Source: JADLGJ01 sp031423615 (GTDB lineage: Bacteria; Omnitrophota; Gorgyraeia; Zapsychrales; JANLHA01). Taken from it: a stretch of DNA of 64,000 bases. Under the pieces are notes generated by a model. The model made no database searches and was not told where the DNA came from. It saw nothing but the letters and a program-made list of their open reading frames with translations. Made by a program: the position numbers and the translations under genes. Shown here in pieces: positions 1-7,853 of the stretch (within the stretch, counting starts at the first letter, position 1; each line of letters opens with the position of its first letter). The stretch lies in assembly GCA_031423615.1 (NCBI GenBank), contig JANPFV010000106.1, forward strand, positions 1 through 64,000. The letters are read 5' to 3'.

Positions 1-1
1 T

Positions 2-1477
2 ATGCCACTTCCCATTGAAACCACCTTATTGATTGCGTCGCTCCTTTTGTTTCTAAGTGTCGTCGCCAGCAAAGTCTCCGACCGCCTGGGGGTGCCTGTC
101 CTTCTTTTCTTTATCACGATAGGCATGCTGGCCGGTTCAGAAGCCATCGGTGGAATTTATTTTAATGATCTTGGGATGGCCAAATCCTTAGGCACGATCG
201 CCTTGGTCTTTATCCTTTTTTCGGGAGGATTTGATACGCAATGGAATGATGTCCGTCCCATTTTAGGTCCGGGGCTGATTCTTTCAACCGTCGGGGTTCT
301 CATTACGGCGTTAAGTGTCGGCTGGTTTGCAACCTATCTGCTGGGATTCTCGATGATGGAAGGTTTTTTATTAGGGGCGATCGTTTCTTCGACGGATGCC
401 GCGGCGGTTTTTAATATTCTCCGATCCAGCAAAGTGAAATTGCGCAATCCTTTACAGCCCCTGCTCGAATTTGAATCCGGCAGCAATGATCCCATGGCTG
501 TTTTTTTAACTGTCGGGATTATCAGTTTACTTAAAAATCCCGCTCTCTCCCCCTTAAGTCTCGTACCGGTTTTTGTGACCGACATGGGAATCGGCACCAT
601 TACGGCCTATGTCTTCAGCAAACTGACTCTTCTTATGATCAACCGGCTGAAATTGGACTATGAAGGACTTTATCCCGTCCTCATGCTGGCTTTAGTTTTT
701 CTCACCTATTCCGTGGCCAGCGCCTGCCAAGGGAATGGATTTCTGGCGGTCTATCTTTTAGGCATTCTTGTCGGTCAGCCCAACCTCGTGCATAAAAAAA
801 CGCTGAAAAATTTTTTTGAAGGGTTCGCGTGGCTGATGCAGATCATCATGTTTCTGGCCTTGGGTCTTTTAGTTTTCCCGTCTAAAATCGTCCCGGTCAT
901 CGGAGTCGGATTGATGATTTCTCTTTTTCTTATATTCGTGGCCCGGCCGCTGAGTGTTTTTCTCTGTTTGGCTTTCAGCAAAATGAATTTCCGCGACAAG
1001 ACCATGGTCTCTTGGGTGGGCCTGCGCGGCGCCGTCCCCATCATTCTGGCCACCTTCCCGCTCTTGGCCGGAACGCAAAAAGCGGACATTATTTTTAATA
1101 TCGTTTTTTTTATTGTTCTGACCTCGGTCCTTTTTCAAGGGACGACTTTGTCGATGGTGGCAAAACTTCTTAAAGTCGCGGCCCCTTTAAAAAACAAGAA
1201 AATCTATCCCATTGAATTCGAACATTCCGGAGAAATTGATGCCAACCTTGAGGATGTCATCGTTCCCTATAATTCGACGGCGGTCGGCAAAAGAATTTTT
1301 GAAACCAAAATCCCGCAAGGCTGTCTCGTGGTCCTCATTTCCCGCGACGACAAATTCTTTATTCCTAACGGATTGACCGAAATCCTCGGCGGGGATGTTT
1401 TTTTAGTGCTGGCCAATCAAAAAGATTTAAAAGACCTGCAAATCATTCTCAACGAACCTGTTTCTCCCGATGCCTAA
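2..1477 (+). CDS. K+(Na+)/H+ antiporter, CPA1 family, NhaP2/CvrA-like
   Basis: Inner-membrane cation/proton antiporter for pH and osmotic homeostasis. The first ~395 of 491 residues are a run of hydrophobic helices with CPA1 hallmarks: STDAAAVF at about 130-137 and GSNDP at 160-164, whose Asn-Asp pair is the likely ion-binding site. The last ~85 residues form a soluble alpha/beta segment that looks like a TrkA_C/RCK_C domain, known in this family to sense ligands and gate transport. It is shorter than E. coli CvrA (about 578 residues) because no further C-terminal domain follows. ATG at base 2 is the first base of the frame visible, so the true start cannot be excluded upstream. It converges on tag, the stops overlapping by 4 bp. 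K+ rather than Na+ specificity is inferred from the RCK_C tail. Confidence 0.85.
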   Translation: MPLPIETTLLIASLLLFLSVVASKVSDRLGVPVLLFFITIGMLAGSEAIGGIYFNDLGMAKSLGTIALVFILFSGGFDTQWNDVRPILGPGLILSTVGVLITALSVGWFATYLLGFSMMEGFLLGAIVSSTDAAAVFNILRSSKVKLRNPLQPLLEFESGSNDPMAVFLTVGIISLLKNPALSPLSLVPVFVTDMGIGTITAYVFSKLTLLMINRLKLDYEGLYPVLMLALVFLTYSVASACQGNGFLAVYLLGILVGQPNLVHKKTLKNFFEGFAWLMQIIMFLALGLLVFPSKIVPVIGVGLMISLFLIFVARPLSVFLCLAFSKMNFRDKTMVSWVGLRGAVPIILATFPLLAGTQKADIIFNIVFFIVLTSVLFQGTTLSMVAKLLKVAAPLKNKKIYPIEFEHSGEIDANLEDVIVPYNSTAVGKRIFETKIPQGCLVVLISRDDKFFIPNGLTEILGGDVFLVLANQKDLKDLQIILNEPVSPDA

Positions 1478-2046
1478 ACTTTTTTATATCGAAAACATTC
1501 CACCGTGTGGTCATTGACCATGCCAACGGCCTGCATGTGCGCATAAATAACCGTGGGCCCGAGAAATTTAAAGCCCCGTTCTTTGAGGTCCTTCGCCCAC
1601 GCTATGGCCTCTGGCGTTACCGCGACATAATCTTTCATGGTTCTAAATTTGTGCAGCAGCGGTCGGCCGCCGACCCACGACCACATATATTTTGAAAATG
1701 TTCCAAATTCCTTTTGCACTTTCAAAAAACATTGCGCGTTAGCAATCGCGGCGGAAATCTTGGCGCGATTGCGGATGATTCCTGCGTTCTGCATCAGCCG
1801 GGCGTGGTCTTTTTCCGTAAAGCGCGCAACTTTTTTATAGTCAAATTGAGCAAAGGCCTGGCGAAAATTTTCCCGTTTGTACAATACTGTTCGCCACGAC
1901 AAGCCAGCCTGAAAAGATTCCAAAACAAGAAATTCAAAAATCTTTCGATCATCATAGACGGGAACACCCCATTCCTCGTCGTGATATTTAAGATACAACT
2001 CATCGTCGGCCACCGGCCAGCCACAGCGTTTCAATTCTTTTTTCAA
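1474..2046 (-). CDS. tag: DNA-3-methyladenine glycosylase I
   Basis: Base-excision repair enzyme that removes 3-methyladenine from alkylated DNA. At 190 residues it has the normal size of the family. The family's zinc site is intact: Cys8, His22, His180 and Cys184 line up with C4/H17/H175/C179 of E. coli Tag at a constant offset of +4 to +5. The YHDEEWG signature covers residues 21-27, and Glu43 corresponds to the catalytic-pocket Glu38. The start overlaps the stop of the upstream DUF748 gene by 4 bp, so the two are probably translationally coupled, although no shared function is evident. The stop overlaps the convergent antiporter gene. Confidence 0.93.
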   Translation of the reverse strand: MKKELKRCGWPVADDELYLKYHDEEWGVPVYDDRKIFEFLVLESFQAGLSWRTVLYKRENFRQAFAQFDYKKVARFTEKDHARLMQNAGIIRNRAKISAAIANAQCFLKVQKEFGTFSKYMWSWVGGRPLLHKFRTMKDYVAVTPEAIAWAKDLKERGFKFLGPTVIYAHMQAVGMVNDHTVECFRYKKV

Positions 2047-3704
2047 ATCTTTTCCTCCCGTACGGTGGCTTGATCGACCGTATTTTCCGGATCAAGCTGC
2101 ACCGCCGCATGAGGTTGGTCAAATACCGTTAAAGCCAAAGGAACGGTCACAAATCCCGCGTCTAAGGAAACTTCCTTTGTCTTTTCCATACGCACACGAC
2201 GCGGATCAAGCTGCTCTTTGAGGACGGCATCAAAAATAACCCTCGCCCGCGCTGAAGCCAGTTTATTTAAAGCTGTCTTATCCGGGAAAGATTCTTCGCT
2301 CAATTGACGACGAATTTCATAATTAAGCTTTTCATAATCGTATCCGCCCTTGATTTTAAACTGCTTTGAAAGATTCCAGAGTTTTCGAATTCCGTAATGA
2401 CGCTGAAAAATCGTTTGTAAAACTCCGTATTCACTGCGCGTACTTTCCTTTCTCAGCTTGGTATATTCCTTTAAAAAGCTATCGGCTTTTATGGCTTTCC
2501 AGTCACCGGACAAATTATAAGCGCCGGGGATTTCCAAAAGCAACAAGGGCCGATCCTTCAAGCTTTGAGACAAGAGCATCAATTTCTTTTCTTCCGACGA
2601 CGACAACTCAGCCTTTCCCGGCAAAAATCTCACCGTGCTTAATTCTTCCGTGGTGGCCTGTGGTCCAAAAAATGAACCTAAAACAGAAAATGGTTTTGTT
2701 ACCAATTTGACAAAGAAATTATGGGTCGTCTGCCAGATCAAATGCGTATACTTAAATTGCGGATCCGCCATATCTCCCGAAACCGGCAAAGATATATTAA
2801 TCACACCGTTTTGATCTTCCAGCAAGGCGACGGCCAGCGAAAAAGGCAAATTCAAAGCGTCTTGGCTTTCGACTTTATCGCCAAAAGTAAAACGTTGGAT
2901 CACAATACGATGGGCGGCCGTCAATTTATCTGCGCTGATATGATAGGTCGCAGTAAAATCCATCTTTCCATCCCGCAAACCGCGCCCCGTATATTTCCCG
3001 ATATAGGGACTGAGGGGATTTAACAAACCGTGTTCCAAAGTAAGATTAAAATCCAGGTCAAAGGGCTTAGCAAAGGGCTTAAAATGCGCTTCGCCTTTAA
3101 TATCACCGCGATCATCAAGGATGGCCCGCAAGGTCACCATGGCCATCCCATCGGATGTGGTGGAAAAATTCTGAATCTTCATATGGATATCACTCAAAGC
3201 CGTCTTGAAGACGGGGCTTACGGTATGGTCATTAAATTCAATACGGCCATCGTCGATGAAAATTTCATCGATGACAACCAAAGGCGCAACACCTGTTTTT
3301 TTCTGCTGAGGGGCAAAAGGCGTGGGGACCAAATCCATTAAAACGACCTGACCGTTTTTCAACATTTCTGCATGAATAAAAAGGCCTTTTAAATGGATAC
3401 CTTGAATATGATATATTTTCTTTAACAAACTGACAAAACTGATGTCGACGCTCAGACGTTCAAAACCTAAAATTTCTTGCCCCGCGCCATCCTGCACGTG
3501 TAAACCGAAAATATTAAAACGCCATAAAACAGGATTGACGGATACACTTCCAACCTTGGCGTAGAAATTGTGATTTTTTTCCACATAGAGGCCGATCAAC
3601 CGGGGGACAACGAGAGGGATGATAATCCAGCAGAAAAAGAAATATAAAATAACGACGCCGTACAAGCTCTGAACGAGGATTTTGAGAAATTTCTTAAAAC
3701 TCAT
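2043..3704 (-). CDS. DUF748 (AsmA-like) membrane-anchored envelope protein
   Basis: A 553-residue protein with one N-terminal membrane helix (about residues 8-35) and a long periplasmic part. The pattern of short beta-strands (VGSVSVNPVLWRFNIFGLHV and similar) and the 'idLkGL.i' repeats are those of DUF748 proteins. These are related to AsmA/TamB-type bridge proteins that handle lipids or outer-membrane assembly between the two membranes. The C-terminal third (about 355-530) is a charged region with FLPGKAELSSSEEKKL, reminiscent of an OmpA-like periplasmic segment, as in other DUF748 proteins. Exact function is unknown. It overlaps tag by 4 bp. The start at 3704 is the first Met before the membrane helix. 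Confidence 0.75.
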   Translation of the reverse strand: MSFKKFLKILVQSLYGVVILYFFFCWIIIPLVVPRLIGLYVEKNHNFYAKVGSVSVNPVLWRFNIFGLHVQDGAGQEILGFERLSVDISFVSLLKKIYHIQGIHLKGLFIHAEMLKNGQVVLMDLVPTPFAPQQKKTGVAPLVVIDEIFIDDGRIEFNDHTVSPVFKTALSDIHMKIQNFSTTSDGMAMVTLRAILDDRGDIKGEAHFKPFAKPFDLDFNLTLEHGLLNPLSPYIGKYTGRGLRDGKMDFTATYHISADKLTAAHRIVIQRFTFGDKVESQDALNLPFSLAVALLEDQNGVINISLPVSGDMADPQFKYTHLIWQTTHNFFVKLVTKPFSVLGSFFGPQATTEELSTVRFLPGKAELSSSEEKKLMLLSQSLKDRPLLLLEIPGAYNLSGDWKAIKADSFLKEYTKLRKESTRSEYGVLQTIFQRHYGIRKLWNLSKQFKIKGGYDYEKLNYEIRRQLSEESFPDKTALNKLASARARVIFDAVLKEQLDPRRVRMEKTKEVSLDAGFVTVPLALTVFDQPHAAVQLDPENTVDQATVREEKI

Positions 3705-3767
3705 GGCAACATTCTAGCATTGGGAATACGGCCTGTCATCAAATGCAAGAATTTTAAAAACAGTTTC

Positions 3768-4232
3768 TTATTCACCAAAAAGGATCATCAAGGTCTCACG
3801 ACGGAATTCAAAAATCTTGTTCAATTCCTTCTCGATGATGTGAGTATTAATCCACGGCATCCAATCCTGAAAGGGGACCCGATAGGTGATGGTATCGACC
3901 ATTTCAATTCCCCCCAGAACTTCTTTAAATTGATGTAAATGGTGCCAGTACGTATATGGCCCTTGCCGTTGTTCATCAACAAATTGACAGGGAGCGTTAA
4001 CATCCCTGATTTCTGAAACCCACTTAAGAGGCAACCCTAGAAAAGGCTTGACCTGGTATTCGATGACAAGACCCGTGGAAATCTTTTCCGGGGCGTCACT
4101 CAGGATACGAAACCCCAGGGTGCCCGGGGTGAGCCGCGGCAAATTGCGGGGATTAGAAAAAAATCTCCATGCGTCATCAATTGGGATGGGCAAAAATTGC
4201 GTGCGGATGAATTTATAATCCGGGGTTTTCAT
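3768..4232 (-). CDS. SRPBCC (START/polyketide-cyclase-like) family protein
   Basis: Small cytosolic protein of about 154 residues with the SRPBCC fold signature. It opens with F.piPIDDAWRFFSNPRNL, the usual beta1-alpha1 start, followed by antiparallel strands (VIEYQVKPFLGLPLKWVSEI, GPYTYWHHLHQF) and the long C-terminal helix that closes the hydrophobic pocket. Family members bind hydrophobic ligands, and no catalytic residues can be assigned. ATG at 4232 (MKTPDYKF) was chosen over a GTG at 4259, because the latter would overlap the upstream uup gene by 47 bp; the ATG start overlaps by 20 bp. Ligand and role are unknown; close relatives are often annotated only as ligand-binding SRPBCC. Confidence 0.72.
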   Translation of the reverse strand: MKTPDYKFIRTQFLPIPIDDAWRFFSNPRNLPRLTPGTLGFRILSDAPEKISTGLVIEYQVKPFLGLPLKWVSEIRDVNAPCQFVDEQRQGPYTYWHHLHQFKEVLGGIEMVDTITYRVPFQDWMPWINTHIIEKELNKIFEFRRETLMILFGE

Positions 4233-6144
4233 CGTTGACTTCTGAAGGATCAATTTCACGGGACGATTCTAAATATTCCCAACGCTGATAAAGCTTAAGT
4301 AGTTCTTCGCCGATGGCCTCGACGCGGGCCTGGGCCTCGCCGACGTCTTTAGGATCTTTTTGATAAAAAGCGATGTCTGCCAAAAGAGCATAAATCTTTT
4401 CCTGATCACCTTCAAGTTTTTGGATCTGCTGGGGCAAAAGTTCCAGCTCTTTTTGTTCTTTATAAGACAACTTGCGGGTGATAATCGGCTTTTGCAAATC
4501 TTCTGCAATCTTGTCAGCCTTAGCTTTGGGTGCGGTTTTTTTCTCCGTGGTCTGGCTTTGCGCTAACCAATCGTCGTAACCGCCGGCATATTCATAAATT
4601 TCTCCTTGACCTTCCAGAACAATCGTCGATGTCACCACATTATTTAAAAAAGACCGGTCATGGCTGACTAAGATCAGCGTGCCGGAATATTCCATGAGCA
4701 ACTCTTCCAAAAGTTCCTGCGTTTCAATATCGAGATCGTTGGTAGGTTCGTCCATGACAAGAAAGTTCGACGGAGTCGTAAAAAGCCGGGCTAGAAAAAT
4801 ACGATTCCGCTCTCCGCCGGATAAAACCTTGACCGGCGTGCGGGCCCGGTCCGGAGTAAATAAGAAATCCTGCAAATATCCTATAACGTGCCGGGGCTTG
4901 CCATTGATCGTGATTGTATCGCCGCCTTTGGTGATGTTCTCGATGACGGTTTTTTCTTCATCCAATTGCTGGCGCATTTGATCATAATAAGCAATCTCCA
5001 AGTTCGTTCCCAAACGGACCTTTCCTTTGCTAGGGGCCAGTTGTCCCAAAAGAATACGCAGCAGGGTCGTCTTACCCGAACCATTAGCGCCAATAACGCC
5101 GATCTTGTCCCCGCGCATGATCTGGGTCGAGAAATCACGGATGATGGTTTTATCGCCATAACTGAAACCCAAATTGGAGGCCTTGATGACCAAGTGCCCT
5201 GAAGCTTCCGCTTCGTGCGATTGAATGCGGACTTTGCCGATCTGTTGGCGTTGAGTCTGTTTTTCTATACGCATCCGTTCCAGGGCTTTGACGCGGCCTT
5301 CATTACGCGTCCGACGGGCTTTGACACCTTTGCGGATCCATACTTCTTCCTCCGCCAGCTTTTTATCAAACTCCATGCGCTGGACCGCTTCATTTTCCAA
5401 AGCCATTTGTTTACGCAACAAAAATGTCTGGTAATCGCAGGCCCAGCTAAAAAGTTTTCCGCGGTCAAGTTCAAGAATGCGCGTCGACAAATGCGACATA
5501 AACATACGATCGTGAGTCACAAAGAACAATGTGCCGGGATAATTTTTAAGAAAACCTTCCAGCCAGTTGATGGTATCGATGTCTAAATGATTGGTGGGTT
5601 CATCGAGCAACAAAATGTCAGGTTTAAGGATCAGGGCCTTGGCTAAAAGGGCGCGGCGTTTTTGTCCGCCGGACAAGGTCGCAAAATCGGATTCGCCGTC
5701 CAGGTGCATTTGCGTTAGAACGTTTTCCACCTCGGCATTGAGGTTCCAGCCGTTGGTTTTATCGAGCTCCACCTGCACCCGGTCTAATTCCCGCATAATG
5801 TCGTCAGAATGATCGGTGTACATGCGGTGGGTGATATGGTGATACTCGCTGAGAATCTTAGCGCGCTCCCCCAGACCGGCAAAAACAACATCAAAAACCG
5901 TTCCGGTGATGTCATGCGGGACTTCTTGGGGTAAATGCGTGACCTTAACCCCTTTTTGAAAAGACATCTCTCCGCCGTCGATCTCGATTTGACCGGCCAT
6001 GACCTTCATCAAGGTGGTTTTGCCTGTCCCATTGCGGCCCAGCAAAGCAATACGTTCGCCAGGCTCGACCTGCAAACTGAGCTTGTCAAAAACTAAGGGC
6101 CCGCCGAAGGCGAGAGTGATTTCCTGGAGACTGATTAAAGCCAT
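4213..6144 (-). CDS. uup: ABC-F family ATPase, Uup type
   Basis: Soluble tandem ABC ATPase (643 residues) without membrane domains, acting on ribosomes or nucleic acids. The first nucleotide-binding domain has Walker A GRNGTGKTT (36-44), signature LSGGQKRR and Walker B LLLDEPTNHLDID. The second has GANGSGKTT, LSGGERNR and VMDEPTNDLDIE. A charged interdomain linker and a C-terminal coiled coil (about 565-635, rich in Glu/Lys/Leu) match the Uup C-terminal DNA-binding domain, and length is close to E. coli Uup (635). In E. coli, Uup affects transposon excision and ribosome assembly or rescue. It is the first gene of a minus-strand unit with the SRPBCC gene and diverges from the CPXCG gene. Confidence 0.9.
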   Translation of the reverse strand: MALISLQEITLAFGGPLVFDKLSLQVEPGERIALLGRNGTGKTTLMKVMAGQIEIDGGEMSFQKGVKVTHLPQEVPHDITGTVFDVVFAGLGERAKILSEYHHITHRMYTDHSDDIMRELDRVQVELDKTNGWNLNAEVENVLTQMHLDGESDFATLSGGQKRRALLAKALILKPDILLLDEPTNHLDIDTINWLEGFLKNYPGTLFFVTHDRMFMSHLSTRILELDRGKLFSWACDYQTFLLRKQMALENEAVQRMEFDKKLAEEEVWIRKGVKARRTRNEGRVKALERMRIEKQTQRQQIGKVRIQSHEAEASGHLVIKASNLGFSYGDKTIIRDFSTQIMRGDKIGVIGANGSGKTTLLRILLGQLAPSKGKVRLGTNLEIAYYDQMRQQLDEEKTVIENITKGGDTITINGKPRHVIGYLQDFLFTPDRARTPVKVLSGGERNRIFLARLFTTPSNFLVMDEPTNDLDIETQELLEELLMEYSGTLILVSHDRSFLNNVVTSTIVLEGQGEIYEYAGGYDDWLAQSQTTEKKTAPKAKADKIAEDLQKPIITRKLSYKEQKELELLPQQIQKLEGDQEKIYALLADIAFYQKDPKDVGEAQARVEAIGEELLKLYQRWEYLESSREIDPSEVNDENPGL

Positions 6145-6228
6145 AAGGGTATACTCTACACCAAGACCTCACTTTTTTCCACTGGATAAAAAACGTGGGG
6201 AATTCTTGGGGTATGATAAGATATTTTT

Positions 6229-6423
6229 ATGTCCCTTGAACAACACGAAGAATTTTTGTGCCCTTACTGCGGAGAAATCAATACTCTGCTATTGGATTTG
6301 ACCAGCGGCCAGCAACAAAAATTTGTGGTGGATTGCGAAGTGTGCTGCTCACCGATTGTCGTAGAAGTTCAAATGCGAGGGGACCACATCAGCAAAATAA
6401 ACGTTAGGCCGGAAAATGAATAA
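6229..6423 (+). CDS. CPXCG-motif cysteine-rich zinc-ribbon protein
   Basis: A 64-residue protein with CPYCG at residues 11-15 and a second knuckle CEVC at 36-39, spaced as in the Cys_rich_CPXG family (PF14255). The four cysteines would bind one zinc. The family is widespread in Gram-negative bacteria and has no established function. The gene is flanked by divergent uup and by the convergent receiver gene, whose stop is only 10 bp away. Confidence 0.85.
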   Translation: MSLEQHEEFLCPYCGEINTLLLDLTSGQQQKFVVDCEVCCSPIVVEVQMRGDHISKINVRPENE

Positions 6424-6432
6424 ATTTACCCC

Positions 6433-6825
6433 TCACTTTTTTTTGACCGGCGCGGGGCTTTTCTCGTCTTCCAAAGCGCGGGCAATCTTGGTCTGCAATT
6501 CCGTAAAACCTCGGGATTTATCATGATAATCGTAAGCGTTGGGGATCATTTCCTTCTGCTGCTCAATAGGGTAGACGCTAATGACAATAATTTTAATTTT
6601 CGGATCGTACTTGCGTATGACGTCGTTAAGTTTTTCGCCGCCTCGTCCTTGCATGCTAATATCCAGCAAAATAAGGTCAACTTTTTTTGTAACCATGATT
6701 TCCGCGGCATCCCAGGCATTTCCCGCCTCCAGAATATCAAAATGAGTCTGGCAAGAAGCCGTGAGCGTTTTACGGTAAATATCCCGGATAGGTTTTTCAT
6801 CATCAACAATCATAACACTTTTCAT
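6433..6825 (-). CDS. Orphan single-domain response regulator (CheY-like receiver)
   Basis: A stand-alone receiver domain of 130 residues with no output domain. The acidic pair Asp8-Asp9, phosphoacceptor Asp55 (LILLDIS), Ser of VIIS and the conserved Lys of HDKS are all present. The Lys is followed by Ser instead of the usual Pro, a small departure from the family. The C-terminus ends in a basic KSPAPVKKK tail. ATG at 6825 was preferred because GGGGAAAG lies just upstream; an in-frame ATG at 6855 would add ten residues. The promoter carries a CTTAAT box, so the gene appears to belong to the same regulon as the divergent trehalose genes. No cognate kinase is in the window. Confidence 0.88.
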   Translation of the reverse strand: MKSVMIVDDEKPIRDIYRKTLTASCQTHFDILEAGNAWDAAEIMVTKKVDLILLDISMQGRGGEKLNDVIRKYDPKIKIIVISVYPIEQQKEMIPNAYDYHDKSRGFTELQTKIARALEDEKSPAPVKKK

Positions 6826-6893
6826 GACTTTCCCCGTCCCTTTGAGTTCCTTCATATGTACTGTTAGCCCACTTTTAATTTAATTCTATTTGC

Positions 6894-6927
6894 AAAATAA
6901 CAAAATGAAAATTAAGAGACCATTAAT
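6894..6927 (-). promoter_or_regulatory. CTTAAT-box promoter of the receiver gene
   Basis: Read on the minus strand, half-sites ATTAAT (6927-6922) and CTTAAT (6916-6911) are separated by 5 nt (11-bp pitch). After exactly 11 nt comes a -10-like TATTTT (6899-6894). The last half-site is preceded by GTCT, matching the extended consensus of the other four boxes in this window. Geometry matches PhoB/PmrA-class activated promoters; the regulator is not identified. Confidence 0.65.
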
Positions 6928-6940
6928 TTCTCAAAAACGT

Positions 6941-6985
6941 ATTAACTTAATTTTAACCTTCTCTTAATTTGATATTGTTTATTAT
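6941..6985 (+). promoter_or_regulatory. CTTAAT-box promoter of the trehalose operon
   Basis: Three half-sites in tandem, ATTAAC (6941), TTTAAC (6952) and CTTAAT (6963), each starting 11 bp after the last. Exactly 11 nt later is TATTAT (6980-6985), a good -10 hexamer. The N5 before the last half-site is CTTCT. It lies back-to-back with the receiver-gene box 14 bp away, so one regulator could control both directions. Confidence 0.68.
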
Positions 6986-7043
6986 ATTTATAAATATCCG
7001 TTTGAGTAAATTCTCCGGCTCAAAAAAAAAGGAGTTTATAACC

Positions 7044-7853
7044 ATGCAAACCTATCTGCGCTCAAACTGGCTTAACTGCCGCAATCTGCTGGAAAATAAA
7101 ACCGTGGCTCTTTTTTTGGATTTTGACGGAACATTGGCGCCTCTGGCTGCCACTCCACAGCAAGCCGAAATTACCCCTCGGAACAAAGTCATTCTAGAAA
7201 ACCTGGCCCAGGCCAAAAATACCAAAGTGGCCATTATCAGCGGACGGGAAGTCAAAGACCTCAAGGCCAAAATTGGGGTCAAAGACATTATTTACGTCGG
7301 AAATCATGGGCTGGAAATGGCGTGGGATTTTATCAACTTTGAAAGTTTTATTCCCCCCGAAGCGCGGCAAGCCACGAATTCCATCAAAGGAGAACTGGCG
7401 CGCCGCCTCTCTTTGATTAAAAATATTATTATCGAAGATAAAAAACTGACACTCAGCGTCCATTATCGATTGGTCGATGATAAAGATTGGCCGCAACTCA
7501 TGAAAATATTTTTCGAAGTCTGCCGCCCTTATCTGATCGATAAAAAAATCCGCATTTGTACCGGGAAAAAAGTCCTTGAAGTCCGTCCTTATGCGCCCTG
7601 GGAAAAAAACCATGCGATTTCGTGGCTTTTAAAAAAATATCAGGAAAATGAAGAAAAAAAGATTTTTCCAATTTTCGTCGGAGATGACAAAACCGACGAA
7701 GTCGCCTTTTCTCAACTTAAAGATAATGGCTTGACCGTTATTGTAGGAAGAGAACCTTCCCTGGCGCAATATTACGTTAATGACACGACCGAAGTGACTT
7801 GGATGCTGGAAGAAATTCTTAAATTATCACTCCGGGAACTGGCCCCCGTTTAA
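7044..7853 (+). CDS. otsB: Trehalose-6-phosphate phosphatase
   Basis: HAD-superfamily phosphatase that converts trehalose 6-phosphate to trehalose, the last step of the OtsA/OtsB pathway. The 269-residue product has motif I LDFDGT with nucleophile Asp26 and Asp28, the GNHGLE motif typical of OtsB caps, and the metal-binding GDDKTDE at 213-219. The start at 7044 is set by GGAG nine bases upstream; the upstream in-frame ATG at 6969 lies inside the promoter. The stop TAA abuts the ATG of the GH15 gene, so the two are one operon. No trehalose-6-phosphate synthase (otsA) is in the window. Control by the upstream CTTAAT box suggests stress induction. Confidence 0.92.
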   Translation: MQTYLRSNWLNCRNLLENKTVALFLDFDGTLAPLAATPQQAEITPRNKVILENLAQAKNTKVAIISGREVKDLKAKIGVKDIIYVGNHGLEMAWDFINFESFIPPEARQATNSIKGELARRLSLIKNIIIEDKKLTLSVHYRLVDDKDWPQLMKIFFEVCRPYLIDKKIRICTGKKVLEVRPYAPWEKNHAISWLLKKYQENEEKKIFPIFVGDDKTDEVAFSQLKDNGLTVIVGREPSLAQYYVNDTTEVTWMLEEILKLSLRELAPV

